Shown here in pieces: positions 20,085 to 28,774 of a stretch of DNA of 64,000 nt. Under the pieces are notes generated by a model. The model was not told the DNA's origin, searched no databases, and saw only the letters and a list, made by a program, of their open reading frames with translations. The stretch is from Marivita sp. GX14005 (GTDB taxonomy: Bacteria; Pseudomonadota; Alphaproteobacteria; Rhodobacterales; Rhodobacteraceae). Made by a program: the position numbers and the translations under genes. The stretch's first letter is position 1; every line of letters begins with the position of its first letter. The stretch lies in NCBI RefSeq assembly GCF_023370775.1, contig NZ_JAMCCQ010000005.1, positions 62,001 to 126,000 on the forward strand. Reading direction: 5' to 3'.

Positions 20085-20312
20085 TTATTTCACTGCGTAG
20101 GGCAGCAGGGCGAGAAAGCGGGCGCGCTTGATCGCGCGGGCCAGTTCACGCTGTTTCTTGGCGGACACGGCAGTGATCCGCGACGGGACGATCTTGCCCC
20201 GCTCGGAGATATACCGCTGCAGCAGCTTGGTGTCCTTGTAATCGATCTTGGGTGCATTGTCGCCCGAGAAGGGGCAGACCTTGCGGCGGCGGAAAAACGG
20301 TTTTGCAGCCAT
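20085..20312 (-). CDS. rpsR: 30S ribosomal protein S18
   Basis: Small-subunit protein that pairs with S6 on the platform. 75 residues, the usual size. [14 protein letters not shown] at the N-terminus, then [19 protein letters not shown] and [21 protein letters not shown] are family hallmarks. One Cys is present in VCPF, and no zinc site is seen. It lies between rpsF (24 bp) and rplI (12 bp), the conserved order. Confidence 0.98.
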
Positions 20313-20336
20313 GGTTCAATCCTTTCCTTCAGGCGA

Positions 20337-20693
20337 TCAGTTGCGGCGCTCGCGACGGTTGTCGCGCTCTTCGCGTTTCTGCATCTGCACCGAGGGGCCT
20401 TCCTCGTGCTCATCGACCTTGATCGTGAGAATGCGCATCACGTCGTCATGCAGACGCATCAGGCGCTCCATCTCCTGCACGGCGGTCGCCGGTGCATCGG
20501 TGCGCAGATAGGCGTAATGGCCCTTGCGGTTCTTGTTGATCTTGTAGGCCATCGTCTTGACGCCCCAGTATTCCTGATCGACGAGCTTGCCGCCGTTGTC
20601 GGAAAGGACGGTGCCGAAATGTTCGATGAGGCCTTCGGCTTGCGCGTTGGAAAGATCCTGGCGCGAAATGAATACATGCTCGTAAAGCGGCAT
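20337..20693 (-). CDS. rpsF: 30S ribosomal protein S6
   Basis: Small-subunit protein, S18 partner. 118 residues starting MPLYEHVFISRQDLSNAQAE, with WGVKTMAYKINKNRKGHYAYL and MRILTIKVDEHEEGP. The C-terminal tail ends in the basic QKREERDNRRERRN, as in alphaproteobacterial S6. The frame is open far upstream but homology begins at the ATG 20691-20693. A leader hairpin and a good promoter lie upstream. Confidence 0.98.
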   Translation of the reverse strand: MPLYEHVFISRQDLSNAQAEGLIEHFGTVLSDNGGKLVDQEYWGVKTMAYKINKNRKGHYAYLRTDAPATAVQEMERLMRLHDDVMRILTIKVDEHEEGPSVQMQKREERDNRRERRN

Positions 20694-20726
20694 GTGAGCT
20701 CCGTTCTTGTTCTGGCGCATTTCAAA

Positions 20727-20757
20727 GGACAGGCGATTGATCCTTTCGCGCCTGCCC
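20727..20757 (-). promoter_or_regulatory. Leader hairpin before rpsF (candidate S6:S18 autoregulatory element)
   Basis: On the minus strand GGGCAGGCG and CGCCTGTCC form a 9-bp stem (one G-U) with a 13-base loop, about 35 bases before the rpsF ATG. Leaders of rpsF operons often bind the S6:S18 complex, so this may be such an element. I cannot confirm the conserved CCG loop signature. Confidence 0.4.
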
Positions 20758-20800
20758 ACGAGAGTCTGCGCGGGAAAATCGTCTTGCGAAAGGAAGCGCC

Positions 20801-20828
20801 CGTATACACGGATTGGCCGCAGGATCAA
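20801..20828 (-). promoter_or_regulatory. Sigma-70-type promoter for rpsF-rpsR-rplI
   Basis: On the minus strand TTGATC (20823-20828), a 16-bp spacer and TATACG (20801-20806). It would start transcription about 100 bases before rpsF and include the leader hairpin. Confidence 0.5.
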
Positions 20829-20951
20829 GCGGGATGGCGCCTTGCCCCGATTTTGCCGCGAACTTGCCGCCCCGTCGTGCCGGGATCGGCATGGTTTCGG
20901 CACGTTGCCCTGCAAGAGTGTTTCCAATTCGTAAACGGTAAAGGGTATCTC

Positions 20952-21158
20952 ATGGCACATTACACGGAAACCCACGCAAAACGCGCCAATCCTTTGATGC
21001 GGCTGGTTCTGCGCCTCGTCGGAATCGCGTGTCTCATGGCTATTCCGGGCGTCTGGATCGCGACGCCCCAGGCTTTGCCGGAAGCGCGGATCGTCGGGCT
21101 CGCGCTGTCGGTCGTCCTGATGGGAGCAGCGGGTCTTTGCCTGTCGGATCGTCGCTAG
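20952..21158 (+). CDS. Small two-helix membrane protein, hypothetical
   Basis: A 68-residue product with AAAGGG before the ATG. Two hydrophobic stretches (about 16-34 and 46-63) suggest a pair of membrane helices, ending LSDRR. No family recognised. It stands alone between rpsF, which is divergent, and yceI. Support is ORF quality and hydrophobic pattern only, so it may be spurious. Confidence 0.45.
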   Translation: MAHYTETHAKRANPLMRLVLRLVGIACLMAIPGVWIATPQALPEARIVGLALSVVLMGAAGLCLSDRR

Positions 21159-21275
21159 GGCAGGGGGCTGGCGCGCTCTGTTCAACGCTCCACATATCCT
21201 GTTGATTTAACGCCAGTTGAGAGATCGCGCATCTGCGATAGCTTGGGTGCATCACGGCTCAGAAAGGATATGCCC

Positions 21276-21848
21276 ATGAAAAAGACCCTCGCCGCCGCCG
21301 TCCTGACGGCACTCCCCTTCGCTGCGCAGGCCGAGCCAGAGGCTTATACGCTCGATGCCTCCCATAGCCAGATCCTGTTCTCCTATGACCATCTGGGCTA
21401 TTCGACGACATGGAACCTCTTTGCCGGGATCGAGGGCGATATCCAGTTCGACAAGGACAATCCGGCCAATTCCTCGGTTCGCGTGTCGTTCCCGGTCCGT
21501 TCGATGTTCACCGGCTGGGAGGAACGGTTCACGCATTTCATGTCCGACGATTTCTTCGGCGCGGAGGAAGGCGACATGATCACCTTCGAATCGACCGCCA
21601 TCGATGTGACCGGCGAGAACAGCGCGACGATCACCGGCGATCTGACGATGAACGGCGTGACCAAACCGGTCACGCTGGAGGCAAATCTGAACCAGACCGG
21701 CGATCATCCCATGGCGAACAAGCCCTGGGCCGGTTTCGATGCGACAACGACGCTTCTGCGCAGCGATTATGATCTCGGCGCCTTCGCCCCGGCGGTCAGC
21801 GACGAGGTGCAGGTGCAAATCTCCATCGAGGCGATGAAGGCGGAATAA
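21276..21848 (+). CDS. YceI family periplasmic protein
   Basis: A 190-residue lipocalin-like protein with a signal peptide (MKKTLAAAVLTALPFAAQA). The mature part starts EPEAYTLDASHSQILFSYDHLGYS, continues SVRVSFPVRSMFTGWEER and DLTMNGVTKPVTLEA, and shows the YceI pattern. Members bind isoprenoid or amide lipids and are linked to acid or base stress. ATG 21276 is preferred over 21270 because the AAAGGA site would be too close to the earlier one. The next gene, converging from the other strand, carries another YceI domain. Confidence 0.9.
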   Translation: MKKTLAAAVLTALPFAAQAEPEAYTLDASHSQILFSYDHLGYSTTWNLFAGIEGDIQFDKDNPANSSVRVSFPVRSMFTGWEERFTHFMSDDFFGAEEGDMITFESTAIDVTGENSATITGDLTMNGVTKPVTLEANLNQTGDHPMANKPWAGFDATTTLLRSDYDLGAFAPAVSDEVQVQISIEAMKAE

Positions 21849-21882
21849 AACCCGGTTCCCCGGCGGCGCGTTCGCCGGGGGA

Positions 21883-23085
21883 TCACTCGGCGCGGGTGGC
21901 GGTCAGGTCCACATCGACGCGCACCTCGAAGCCAAGTTGGGCGGCATCGGTCATTCCACTGCCGATCCCGAAATCACGCCGGTCCAGCGTCGTGCCGCCG
22001 CTCATCCGCGCGGTGTCGCCTTGAATGTCGAGCGTGAAGGGGAGGGCGACCGGCTGCTCCATGCCGCGTAGGCGCAACGTGCCATCGGCGATGTAGCCCT
22101 CTCCATCGCGCAGGATTTCCGCTTCGAATAGCGCGGTCGGATGGGTTTCCGCATCGAAATAATCCGCGCCCATCGCCTGGCTCGTAACCGATCCCAAGGA
22201 CAGCGACGTGATCGCGATCTGCACTTCGACCGATCCGGCCGGGCCTTTCTCAACGTTCTCATCGAAAGCGATATCGGCGGTCCAATCGGCGAAACTGCCG
22301 GTCACGTCACTGCCCATCTGTATCACGCTGATGTTAAGGCTGCCTTCGGTGACGCGCCAATCGCCTGCGGCCGCCTGCAATGCGGGAGCTTGCGCAGCCA
22401 GCGGCGCGCTGGCGTGAAACACCCCCAATGCATTGCCGATGCCGAGCGCCGCCGCCCAGATACCAAGCGCCGCGAGCGGCGGCACGAAGCTGCGCCGATG
22501 TTCGGCGGGCGCGGACAACTCAGGCTGCCCCGGCAGCATCCGAGCCAGCGTCTTGTCGCGGTCGAGCACGGCGTGTTTGATCGCGCCGGCGACATGCAGC
22601 AGAACCGAGATGACCAACACCCGTTCGAAGACGATATGCAACCCGGCCGCGATTTCGGCCAGGGCAACGCTCTTCGGAACCAAGGGAAGGGACTGACCCA
22701 GCGGCCACAAGATCGGCGCGAAACCGGTCGTCGCCGCGTGGTGCACCCAGCCCGACAGCGGTACCAGAACCAGCGAGCCGTAAAGCAACCAGTGCACGAT
22801 CTCGGCAAGCCGCGTCTCCCACCGGCGTTCAGGATGCAGCGGCGCCGGGCGCGGTTGGATGAGCGCCCAGCCGATCCGGCCCAGTGCGACGAACAAGATG
22901 GTCACGCCGAGCGTCTTGTGTAGCGAAAAGAGCCACGCCTTGTCCGCGAGTTCCGCAGCCGTGTCATAGGGCCAGCGGTTCGCGACGATCCCGAGGGGGA
23001 TCGCGAGAAAGATGCCGAGCGCGATGGACCAATGAAAGCTCTTGGCGACCCATCCATAACGGTTCGCGGTATTTCCTGCCGGCAT
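21883..23085 (-). CDS. Cytochrome b561 domain fused to YceI domain
   Basis: A 400-residue fusion. Residues 1 to about 190 are a four-helix cytochrome b561: YGWVAKSFHWSIALGIF, LHKTLGVTILFVALGRIGWAL, SGWVHHAATTG and LLHVAGAIKHAVLDRDKTLARML hold the His residues expected to bind two b hemes. A further helix lies near 225-245. Residues about 260-400 are a YceI domain (GSVEVQIAITSLSLG, YFDAETHPTALFEAE, RRDFGIGSG). It may pass electrons between quinol or heme and a lipid bound by YceI. The ATG at 23083-23085 has GAGGG upstream. It converges with the stand-alone yceI gene. Confidence 0.88.
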   Translation of the reverse strand: MPAGNTANRYGWVAKSFHWSIALGIFLAIPLGIVANRWPYDTAAELADKAWLFSLHKTLGVTILFVALGRIGWALIQPRPAPLHPERRWETRLAEIVHWLLYGSLVLVPLSGWVHHAATTGFAPILWPLGQSLPLVPKSVALAEIAAGLHIVFERVLVISVLLHVAGAIKHAVLDRDKTLARMLPGQPELSAPAEHRRSFVPPLAALGIWAAALGIGNALGVFHASAPLAAQAPALQAAAGDWRVTEGSLNISVIQMGSDVTGSFADWTADIAFDENVEKGPAGSVEVQIAITSLSLGSVTSQAMGADYFDAETHPTALFEAEILRDGEGYIADGTLRLRGMEQPVALPFTLDIQGDTARMSGGTTLDRRDFGIGSGMTDAAQLGFEVRVDVDLTATRAE

Positions 23086-23235
23086 TGTGCCCTCGCTGCG
23101 GTTCTGACCACGCTCCAAGATATGGTGCTCGCCGCGCGGGGCAATCTTCGCCAGCGCACAGGAATCGTGCGATTGCGTTGCGCGCGCGGCGCGGCGGTTG
23201 TAAGGGCTTTTCCCACCGAGACAGGGAGACAGACC

Positions 23236-24168
23236 ATGAGCCGAGCCTTCATCTTCCCCGGGCAGGGCGCCCAGACCATCGGCATGGGCCGCGATTTGGC
23301 CGATGCCTATCCGGCCGCGCGCGCCGTTTTCGAGGAGGTGGACGAGGCGCTTTCGGAAAAGCTCAGCGCGGTGATCTGGGAGGGCGATATCGACACGCTC
23401 ACCCTGACGCAAAACGCGCAGCCGGCGCTGATGGCGACCTCCATCGCCGCCCTGCGCGCACTTGAGGCCGAGGGGGTGAGCGTAGATACCGCCGCCTATG
23501 TCGCGGGTCATTCATTGGGCGAGTATTCGGCTTTGACGGCAGCGGGCGCGCTGTCGGTGGCCGATGCAGCGCGGCTATTGCGGCTGCGCGGCTCCGCGAT
23601 GCAGCAGGCGGTTCCGGTTGGTGTGGGCGCGATGGCGGCGATCCTGGGGCTTTCGCTCGATCAAGTGCGCGAGGTCGCGGACAAGGCGCGGCAGGGCGAT
23701 GTCTGCGCGGCAGCGAATGACAACGATCCGGCGCAGGTTGTCGTCTCCGGTCACAAGGCGGCGGTCGAGCGGGCCGTCGATCTGGCCAAGGAAGCGGGCG
23801 CGAAACGCGCGGTCCTGCTGCCGGTCAGCGCGCCCTTCCACTGCGAGCTGATGGCCCCCGCCGCGACCGTGATGCAAGAGGCGCTGGCGGCGGTAGAGAT
23901 CGCCGCGCCGTCGGTTCCGCTCGTCGCCAATGTGCTGGCCGAGGCCGTGACCGATCCCGACCGCATCCGCGCGCTTCTGGTGGACCAGGTGACCGGCGCG
24001 GTGCGCTGGCGGGAGTCGGTCGAATGGATGGTGCAGCAGGGCGTTACCGAATTCTGGGAAATCGGCGCGGGCAAGGCGCTGTCGGGCATGGTGCGCCGCA
24101 TCGACCGCTCCACCGCGACGCGCAATATCGGCACGCCTGCCGATGTTCAGTCCGCCGCTTCCGCATAA
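23236..24168 (+). CDS. fabD: Malonyl-CoA:ACP transacylase
   Basis: Loads malonyl groups onto acyl carrier protein to start fatty acid elongation. 310 residues. FIFPGQGAQTIGMG is the N-terminal oxyanion motif, Ser near 93 in GHSLGEYSAL the nucleophile, PVSAPFHCELM carries the catalytic His, and the C-terminal FWEIGAGKALSGMVRRI is typical. ATG 23236 follows CAGGGAGAC. It heads fabD-fabG-acpP. Confidence 0.97.
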   Translation: MSRAFIFPGQGAQTIGMGRDLADAYPAARAVFEEVDEALSEKLSAVIWEGDIDTLTLTQNAQPALMATSIAALRALEAEGVSVDTAAYVAGHSLGEYSALTAAGALSVADAARLLRLRGSAMQQAVPVGVGAMAAILGLSLDQVREVADKARQGDVCAAANDNDPAQVVVSGHKAAVERAVDLAKEAGAKRAVLLPVSAPFHCELMAPAATVMQEALAAVEIAAPSVPLVANVLAEAVTDPDRIRALLVDQVTGAVRWRESVEWMVQQGVTEFWEIGAGKALSGMVRRIDRSTATRNIGTPADVQSAASA

Positions 24169-24204
24169 ACCGCCGGGCAACACGGCGCCACGAGGAGACA
24201 ATAA

Positions 24205-24942
24205 ATGTTCGATCTGACAGGAAAAACCGCGCTCGTCACCGGCGCGTCCGGCGGCATCGGCGGCGCGATCGCGCGCGCGCTGCATGGCGCTGGCGCGACC
24301 GTGGGCCTTTCGGGCACACGGCAGGAGCCGCTGGAGGCGCTCGCCGCCGATCTGGGGGAGCGCGCCCATGTGCTGCCCTGCAACCTAAGCGATGCAGAGG
24401 CCGTCACCGCGCTGCCCAAACAGGCGGCCGAAGCGATGGGCAGCCTCGATATCCTCGTCAACAATGCCGGGATCACGCGCGACAATATCTTCATGCGGAT
24501 GTCGGATGAGGAATGGCAATCGGTGCTCGATGTGAATCTGACGGCCACCTTCCGGCTTTGCAAAGGCGCGCTGCGCGGCATGATGAAGGCGCGTTGGGGG
24601 CGGATCGTCAACATCTCCTCGGTGGTCGGCGCCACCGGCAATCCGGGGCAGGGCAACTACGCCGCCGCCAAGGCCGGGATGATCGGCATGTCCAAATCGC
24701 TTGCCTACGAGGTCGCCAGCCGCGGCATCACCGTCAATGCGGTCGCGCCGGGGTTCATCGCCACGGCGATGACCGACAAGCTGACCGAGGATCAGAAATC
24801 CACAATCCAGACGCAGATTCCCATGGGCCGCATGGGCACCCCCGAAGAGATTGCCGCCGCCGTGCTCTATCTTGCCAGCCCCGAGGCCGCCTATGTCACC
24901 GGCACCACGCTGCATGTGAATGGCGGCATGGCAATGCTCTGA
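24205..24942 (+). CDS. fabG: 3-oxoacyl-[ACP] reductase
   Basis: NADPH-dependent reduction of 3-ketoacyl-ACP. 245-residue short-chain dehydrogenase: TGASGGIGGAIA cofactor loop, NNAGITRDNIFMRM (FabG-specific), Ser in NISSVVG, the YAAAK catalytic Tyr-Lys pair and VAPGFIATAMTD. The usual FabG C-terminus VTGTTLHVNGGMAML is present. 36 bp after fabD, same operon. Confidence 0.97.
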   Translation: MFDLTGKTALVTGASGGIGGAIARALHGAGATVGLSGTRQEPLEALAADLGERAHVLPCNLSDAEAVTALPKQAAEAMGSLDILVNNAGITRDNIFMRMSDEEWQSVLDVNLTATFRLCKGALRGMMKARWGRIVNISSVVGATGNPGQGNYAAAKAGMIGMSKSLAYEVASRGITVNAVAPGFIATAMTDKLTEDQKSTIQTQIPMGRMGTPEEIAAAVLYLASPEAAYVTGTTLHVNGGMAML

Positions 24943-25029
24943 TTTCGCTGGCGGATTTTCCGGCGCGCCGCGCGCGGAGGATCGGCCACATATCGTGCCG
25001 GGATGCGCGGCAGGCTGCTTGCAAATCGT

Positions 25030-25057
25030 TTGCCATCCCTGTCTCATATGCTATAGC
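25030..25057 (+). promoter_or_regulatory. Sigma-70-type promoter before acpP
   Basis: TTGCCA (25030-25035), 16-bp spacer, TATAGC (25052-25057). It lies in the 266-bp gap after fabG and would give acpP its own transcript with a leader of about 145 bases, in keeping with the high demand for ACP. Nothing else distinct is seen in the gap. Confidence 0.5.
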
Positions 25058-25208
25058 GGCGCAGGTTTTGGTCAGTCCGTTTCGGACAGAACTTGCCTTC
25101 GCGCGTTCGAGCAAAGGCGCATATCACAGCCCCGCGGGGCACGTCATTTTCCGCCCCGGCGAGGGCAAAACCGGCCATCCGTGCCGTTGAAACTGTGAGG
25201 ACAAGAAT

Positions 25209-25442
25209 ATGAGCGACGTCGCAGATCGCGTTAAGAAAATCGTTGTCGAGCACCTCGGTGTCGAAGAGGACAAGGTCGTCGAAAACGCCTCCTTCATCGA
25301 CGATCTTGGCGCCGACAGCCTCGACACGGTCGAGCTGGTCATGGCCTTCGAGGAAGAGTTCGGCATCGAGATCCCGGACGACGCGGCCGAGAACATCCAG
25401 ACCTTCGGCGACGCGGTGAAGTTCATCAAGGACGCGCAGTAA
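25209..25442 (+). CDS. acpP: Acyl carrier protein
   Basis: Carries acyl chains on 4'-phosphopantetheine. 77 residues, with the attachment Ser near position 37 in [19 protein letters not shown]. Acidic helices are typical of AcpP. It ends the fabD-fabG-acpP run and is followed at once by a strong terminator. fabF, often next in relatives, is not here. Confidence 0.98.
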   Translation: MSDVADRVKKIVVEHLGVEEDKVVENASFIDDLGADSLDTVELVMAFEEEFGIEIPDDAAENIQTFGDAVKFIKDAQ

Positions 25443-25470
25443 GCTTCGCATCCTTCGAGAATTATAAAAA

Positions 25471-25499
25471 CGCGCTCCGGGTTCGGGGCGCGTTTTTTT
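25471..25499 (+). terminator. Intrinsic terminator after acpP
   Basis: ACGCGC-TCCGGGTTCGGG-GCGCGT stem with a run of at least six T residues, about 30 bp after the acpP stop. Confidence 0.9.
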
Positions 25500-25615
25500 A
25501 TTGGGTGTTCGGGAAAGAGATTCAGTCCGTCGGGTGATACCTGATCGCTCGGTATGCGGACTTTGCTGCTATTGCTCGCAATTTCAGGTAAGGTGACCGA
25601 AGGCGAGGAAGCAAG

Positions 25616-26296
25616 ATGACCCAGACGATCACGATCCCTCTTTCATTTGGACGCGGGCGATATGTACAGGCGCAGTTTGATGATGTGGGAGGATCCGAGC
25701 TTGCGGTGGTCCTACCTGGACTCCGTTATGGATATGAGCGTCCTCTACTCAAACGTGTCACGGACATCTTTCAGGATCGCGGATGCGATATTGCGCGTCT
25801 AGTTTTTGACTATTGCGAAGACAGCTCGTTCCTTGAGGCGAGTGACGATAGATTGTTTGCTCAGATTGCTTTGGATGGCCGCGATATTGTTGACACCCTT
25901 TTGGAACTGAAACCCTATCAAAGTGTCTGGGTCATCGGAAAATCGCTCGGCACAATATCAATGGGAGCGGCGCTTTCCGAGCGCATCTTTTCTGAAAAGT
26001 GCGTGCGCGCGGTCTGGTTGACACCCAGTCTGATTGAGACGCCACTGCTGAACCAGCTTCTGACTCACACCCATGAGTCGATCCTTGTCATTGGTACGAA
26101 CGATCCGTCGTTCAAACCGGAGTTGATCGCCCCGCTTGAAGCAGCGCCAAACATCGTGGTTTGCACCGTCAAAAACGCCAATCACGGGTTTGAGAATCCG
26201 GACGATGTCGCTGCTTCAGACGCCATGGTCTCCGAGGCCGTGGAAGCCGTTGCAACATGGGTCGGAAGGCATGTCTCTGGGTCACCGTGTAGCTAG
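25616..26296 (+). CDS. Alpha/beta hydrolase-like protein, lower GC than its neighbours
   Basis: A 226-residue protein. VVLPGLRYGYERPLL gives the oxyanion region, GKSLGTISMG the nucleophile elbow (Ser), IGTNDPSF the likely acid, and NANHGF the His. So it keeps the layout of an alpha/beta hydrolase, but the substrate is unknown. GGCGAGGAAGC precedes the ATG. Codons end in A or T far more often than elsewhere in the window, and the upstream gap is also AT-richer. The gene stands alone between acpP and mazG, which suggests recent acquisition. Confidence 0.75.
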   Translation: MTQTITIPLSFGRGRYVQAQFDDVGGSELAVVLPGLRYGYERPLLKRVTDIFQDRGCDIARLVFDYCEDSSFLEASDDRLFAQIALDGRDIVDTLLELKPYQSVWVIGKSLGTISMGAALSERIFSEKCVRAVWLTPSLIETPLLNQLLTHTHESILVIGTNDPSFKPELIAPLEAAPNIVVCTVKNANHGFENPDDVAASDAMVSEAVEAVATWVGRHVSGSPCS

Positions 26297-26376
26297 TTCA
26301 GGGCTCATTCCCGATCTCCGCTGTGTCCGGACGTACTCTTCTGGTCTCCGCGCCGTCAGGTGCCAATCCCGACAAA

Positions 26377-27183
26377 TCACCCCTCCTTCTCTGCCCGCTT
26401 CGCCGCATCCCAGAGTGCGTCCATTCCTGCCAGATCGCTTTGCGCGGGCGTCTTGCCCCGCTCGGCCAGTGCCGCCTCGATGCTCTCGAACCGACGGGTG
26501 AATTTTCCGTTCGCCGCGCGCAAGGCCGCTTCGGGGTCAAGACCCATGTGACGGCCCAGATTGACCATCACGAACAGCAGATCGCCGAATTCCTCGAACC
26601 GGTCCGCCTCTGTTTCGGCCTCGCGCACCTCTTGCGCCTCCTCGACGATCTTGTCCAGCACCTCGTCGCTCGACGGCCAATCGAACCCGACCCGCGCGGC
26701 GCGGTTTTGCAGTTTGATCGCGCGGGTCAGCGCCGGCAACCCCTGCGCCACGCCGTCCAGAACGCCGCGCTGCGCGGTGCCGGCGCGTTCGGCGGCCTTG
26801 ATCTTTTCCCAATCCTGCACCTGCTGCGCCGCCGATTTGTCGCGGCTTTCATCGCCGAAGACATGCGGATGCCGGGCGACCATCTTGTCCGAGATCGCGT
26901 TCGCTACGTCATCGAACGTGAACATCCCCGCTTCCTCGGCCATCTGCGTATGATAGACCGATTGCAGCAGCAGATCGCCCAGCTCGCCCTTGAGCTCATC
27001 CCACGCCTGCCGCTCGATCGCGTCGGCGACCTCGTAGGCCTCCTCGATCGTGTAGGGCGCGATGGAGGCGAAATCCTGTTCGATATCCCAGGGGCACCCC
27101 TTTTCGGGATCGCGCAGGCGCCGCATGATCTCGAGCAGGCGCGGCATCCCGCCTTTCGGATCGTGGATCAGGTCATCGGACAT
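26377..27183 (-). CDS. mazG: Nucleoside triphosphate pyrophosphohydrolase MazG
   Basis: Hydrolyses (d)NTPs to NMP and pyrophosphate, removing abnormal nucleotides. 268 residues with two MazG domains. The first has MRRLRDPEKGCPWDIEQDF, EEAYEVADAIE and ELKGELGDLLLQ with the Glu/Asp metal ligands. The second has EEAQEVREAE and EEFGDLLFVMVNLGRH. Length and double-domain form match E. coli MazG. The ATG at 27181-27183 begins the family N-terminus. Divergent from speB. Confidence 0.95.
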   Translation of the reverse strand: MSDDLIHDPKGGMPRLLEIMRRLRDPEKGCPWDIEQDFASIAPYTIEEAYEVADAIERQAWDELKGELGDLLLQSVYHTQMAEEAGMFTFDDVANAISDKMVARHPHVFGDESRDKSAAQQVQDWEKIKAAERAGTAQRGVLDGVAQGLPALTRAIKLQNRAARVGFDWPSSDEVLDKIVEEAQEVREAETEADRFEEFGDLLFVMVNLGRHMGLDPEAALRAANGKFTRRFESIEAALAERGKTPAQSDLAGMDALWDAAKRAEKEG

Positions 27184-27287
27184 TGCGTGCCTCCGTTCTT
27201 CGCGGTTAGATGCAGGGATGCGGTATCGGCGCCGGGGAGTCCAGAGCGGCCCGCACCCGGCGCAAGCCAATGACGGAGCGATGAGCG

Positions 27288-28250
27288 ATGGCCCTCGAAG
27301 ATGCGAAAACGCAGATCGATCATGCCTTTACCCGCAAAGACCTGCGCGGTGCGAGCTATGAGAATGCCTTTGCCGGCGCGACCTCTTTCCTGCGGCGCAG
27401 ATACACCAAGGATTTGAACGGCGTCGATGTGGCGATCACCGGCGTGCCCTTCGATCAGGCGGTCACGCACCGCAGTGGCACCCGCTTCGGCCCCCGCGCG
27501 ATCCGCGAGGCGTCCGCTCTGCAGCCGTTCGATGCGCCCTATGGCTGGGGCTACAACGTGCTGGAAGAGTTCGCGATTGCCGATTACGGCGATCTTGCCT
27601 TCGATTACGCGAAACCGGCCGATTTTCCCGAAGCGCTGAAATCCCATATCGCCGGTATCCTGTCGCACGATACGGCCACGGTCACCTTGGGGGGCGATCA
27701 TTTCATCACGCTGCCGATCCTCGAAGCCTATGCCGAGAAATACGGGCCTATGTCGGTGCTGCAATTCGATGCCCATTCCGACACCTGGGCCGATGACGAC
27801 ATGGAGCGGATCGATCACGGCACGTTCCTTTACAAGGCGGTGAAGCTCGGGCTGGTCGATCCCGCGCGGTCGGTTCAGGTGGGCATCCGCACGGACAATC
27901 CCGACACGCTGGGCTTCAACATCATTGATGCGCCCGAGATGCACCGCATCGGGCCACATGCGGTGGCCGAGCGGATTTGCGGCATTCTCAAGGATTATCC
28001 GGCCTATCTGACCTTCGATATCGATTGCCTCGATCCGGCCTTCGCGCCCGGCACCGGCACCCCCGTCTGGGGCGGGCCGTCGAGCGCCGACATGGCGGCG
28101 ATCCTGCGGAACATCGCCGGGATCGAGCTTATGGGCGGCGATGTGGTCGAAGTCAGCCCGGCCTATGATACGACAGGCGCGACCGCCATCGCCGGTGCGC
28201 ATGTCGCCACGGAAATCCTGAGCCTGTGGGGTTGGACGCGGCGCGGATAG
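27288..28250 (+). CDS. speB: Agmatinase (SpeB; arginase/agmatinase family)
   Basis: A ureohydrolase that most likely converts agmatine to putrescine and urea. 320 residues. The two-manganese site is seen in GGDHFITLP, DAHSDTWADDD and DIDCLDPAFAPGTGTPVWGG, and GMPFDQ-like GVPFDQAVTHRSGTRFGPRAIRE is typical of agmatinases. Rhodobacterales hold several paralogues, some acting on guanidino acids, so the substrate is not certain. Confidence 0.87.
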   Translation: MALEDAKTQIDHAFTRKDLRGASYENAFAGATSFLRRRYTKDLNGVDVAITGVPFDQAVTHRSGTRFGPRAIREASALQPFDAPYGWGYNVLEEFAIADYGDLAFDYAKPADFPEALKSHIAGILSHDTATVTLGGDHFITLPILEAYAEKYGPMSVLQFDAHSDTWADDDMERIDHGTFLYKAVKLGLVDPARSVQVGIRTDNPDTLGFNIIDAPEMHRIGPHAVAERICGILKDYPAYLTFDIDCLDPAFAPGTGTPVWGGPSSADMAAILRNIAGIELMGGDVVEVSPAYDTTGATAIAGAHVATEILSLWGWTRRG

Positions 28251-28322
28251 CCCCCATCTGAACGGCAGCGTGCAATGGGCCGGGCAGGCGCGGCACGGGG
28301 GCACGATAGAGGTGAGGACACT

Positions 28323-28736
28323 GTGAAATTGATCTTCTGGACCATCCTTCTGGCCATCATCGCGGGCCTCGCGTGGATCCGGCTCGCGCCGTCCGACCCG
28401 GCGGTCTGGCATGTCGATCCGCAAGTCACCTCCGATCAGGATCTCGCCAGCGGCGTGCGCCGCCGCATCCCGGCGGATGACACCACCTTCGACAGGCTCG
28501 ACCGGATCATCCTCGCCACGCCGCGCACCGAAGTGCTGGCCGGCAGCGTGGCGGACGGGATGGTCACGTATATAACCCGTTCGCAATGGATGGGCTTTCC
28601 CGATTACACCACCGTCATGTCCGAGGAGGGCGTGCTCGAACTCTATGCGCGCCAGCGGTTCGGACAATCCGATCTGGGCGTGAACCGCGAGCGGGTCGAA
28701 ACCTGGCTGGACCGTCTTCGCGCGCAGCAGGGATAG
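28323..28736 (+). CDS. DUF1499 domain protein
   Basis: A 137-residue protein. A single N-terminal membrane helix ([17 protein letters not shown]) is followed by a DUF1499 domain ([55 protein letters not shown]). Function unknown; proteins of this family are often envelope-located. The start is the GTG at 28323 because AGGTGAGGA sits at the right distance and the membrane helix follows; the ATG at 28275 adds unrelated residues. It precedes prfA by 38 bp. Confidence 0.85.
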   Translation: MKLIFWTILLAIIAGLAWIRLAPSDPAVWHVDPQVTSDQDLASGVRRRIPADDTTFDRLDRIILATPRTEVLAGSVADGMVTYITRSQWMGFPDYTTVMSEEGVLELYARQRFGQSDLGVNRERVETWLDRLRAQQG

Positions 28737-28774
28737 GCCTTGACCGCGCCGCGCCGATGACCGACAGACCGCCC

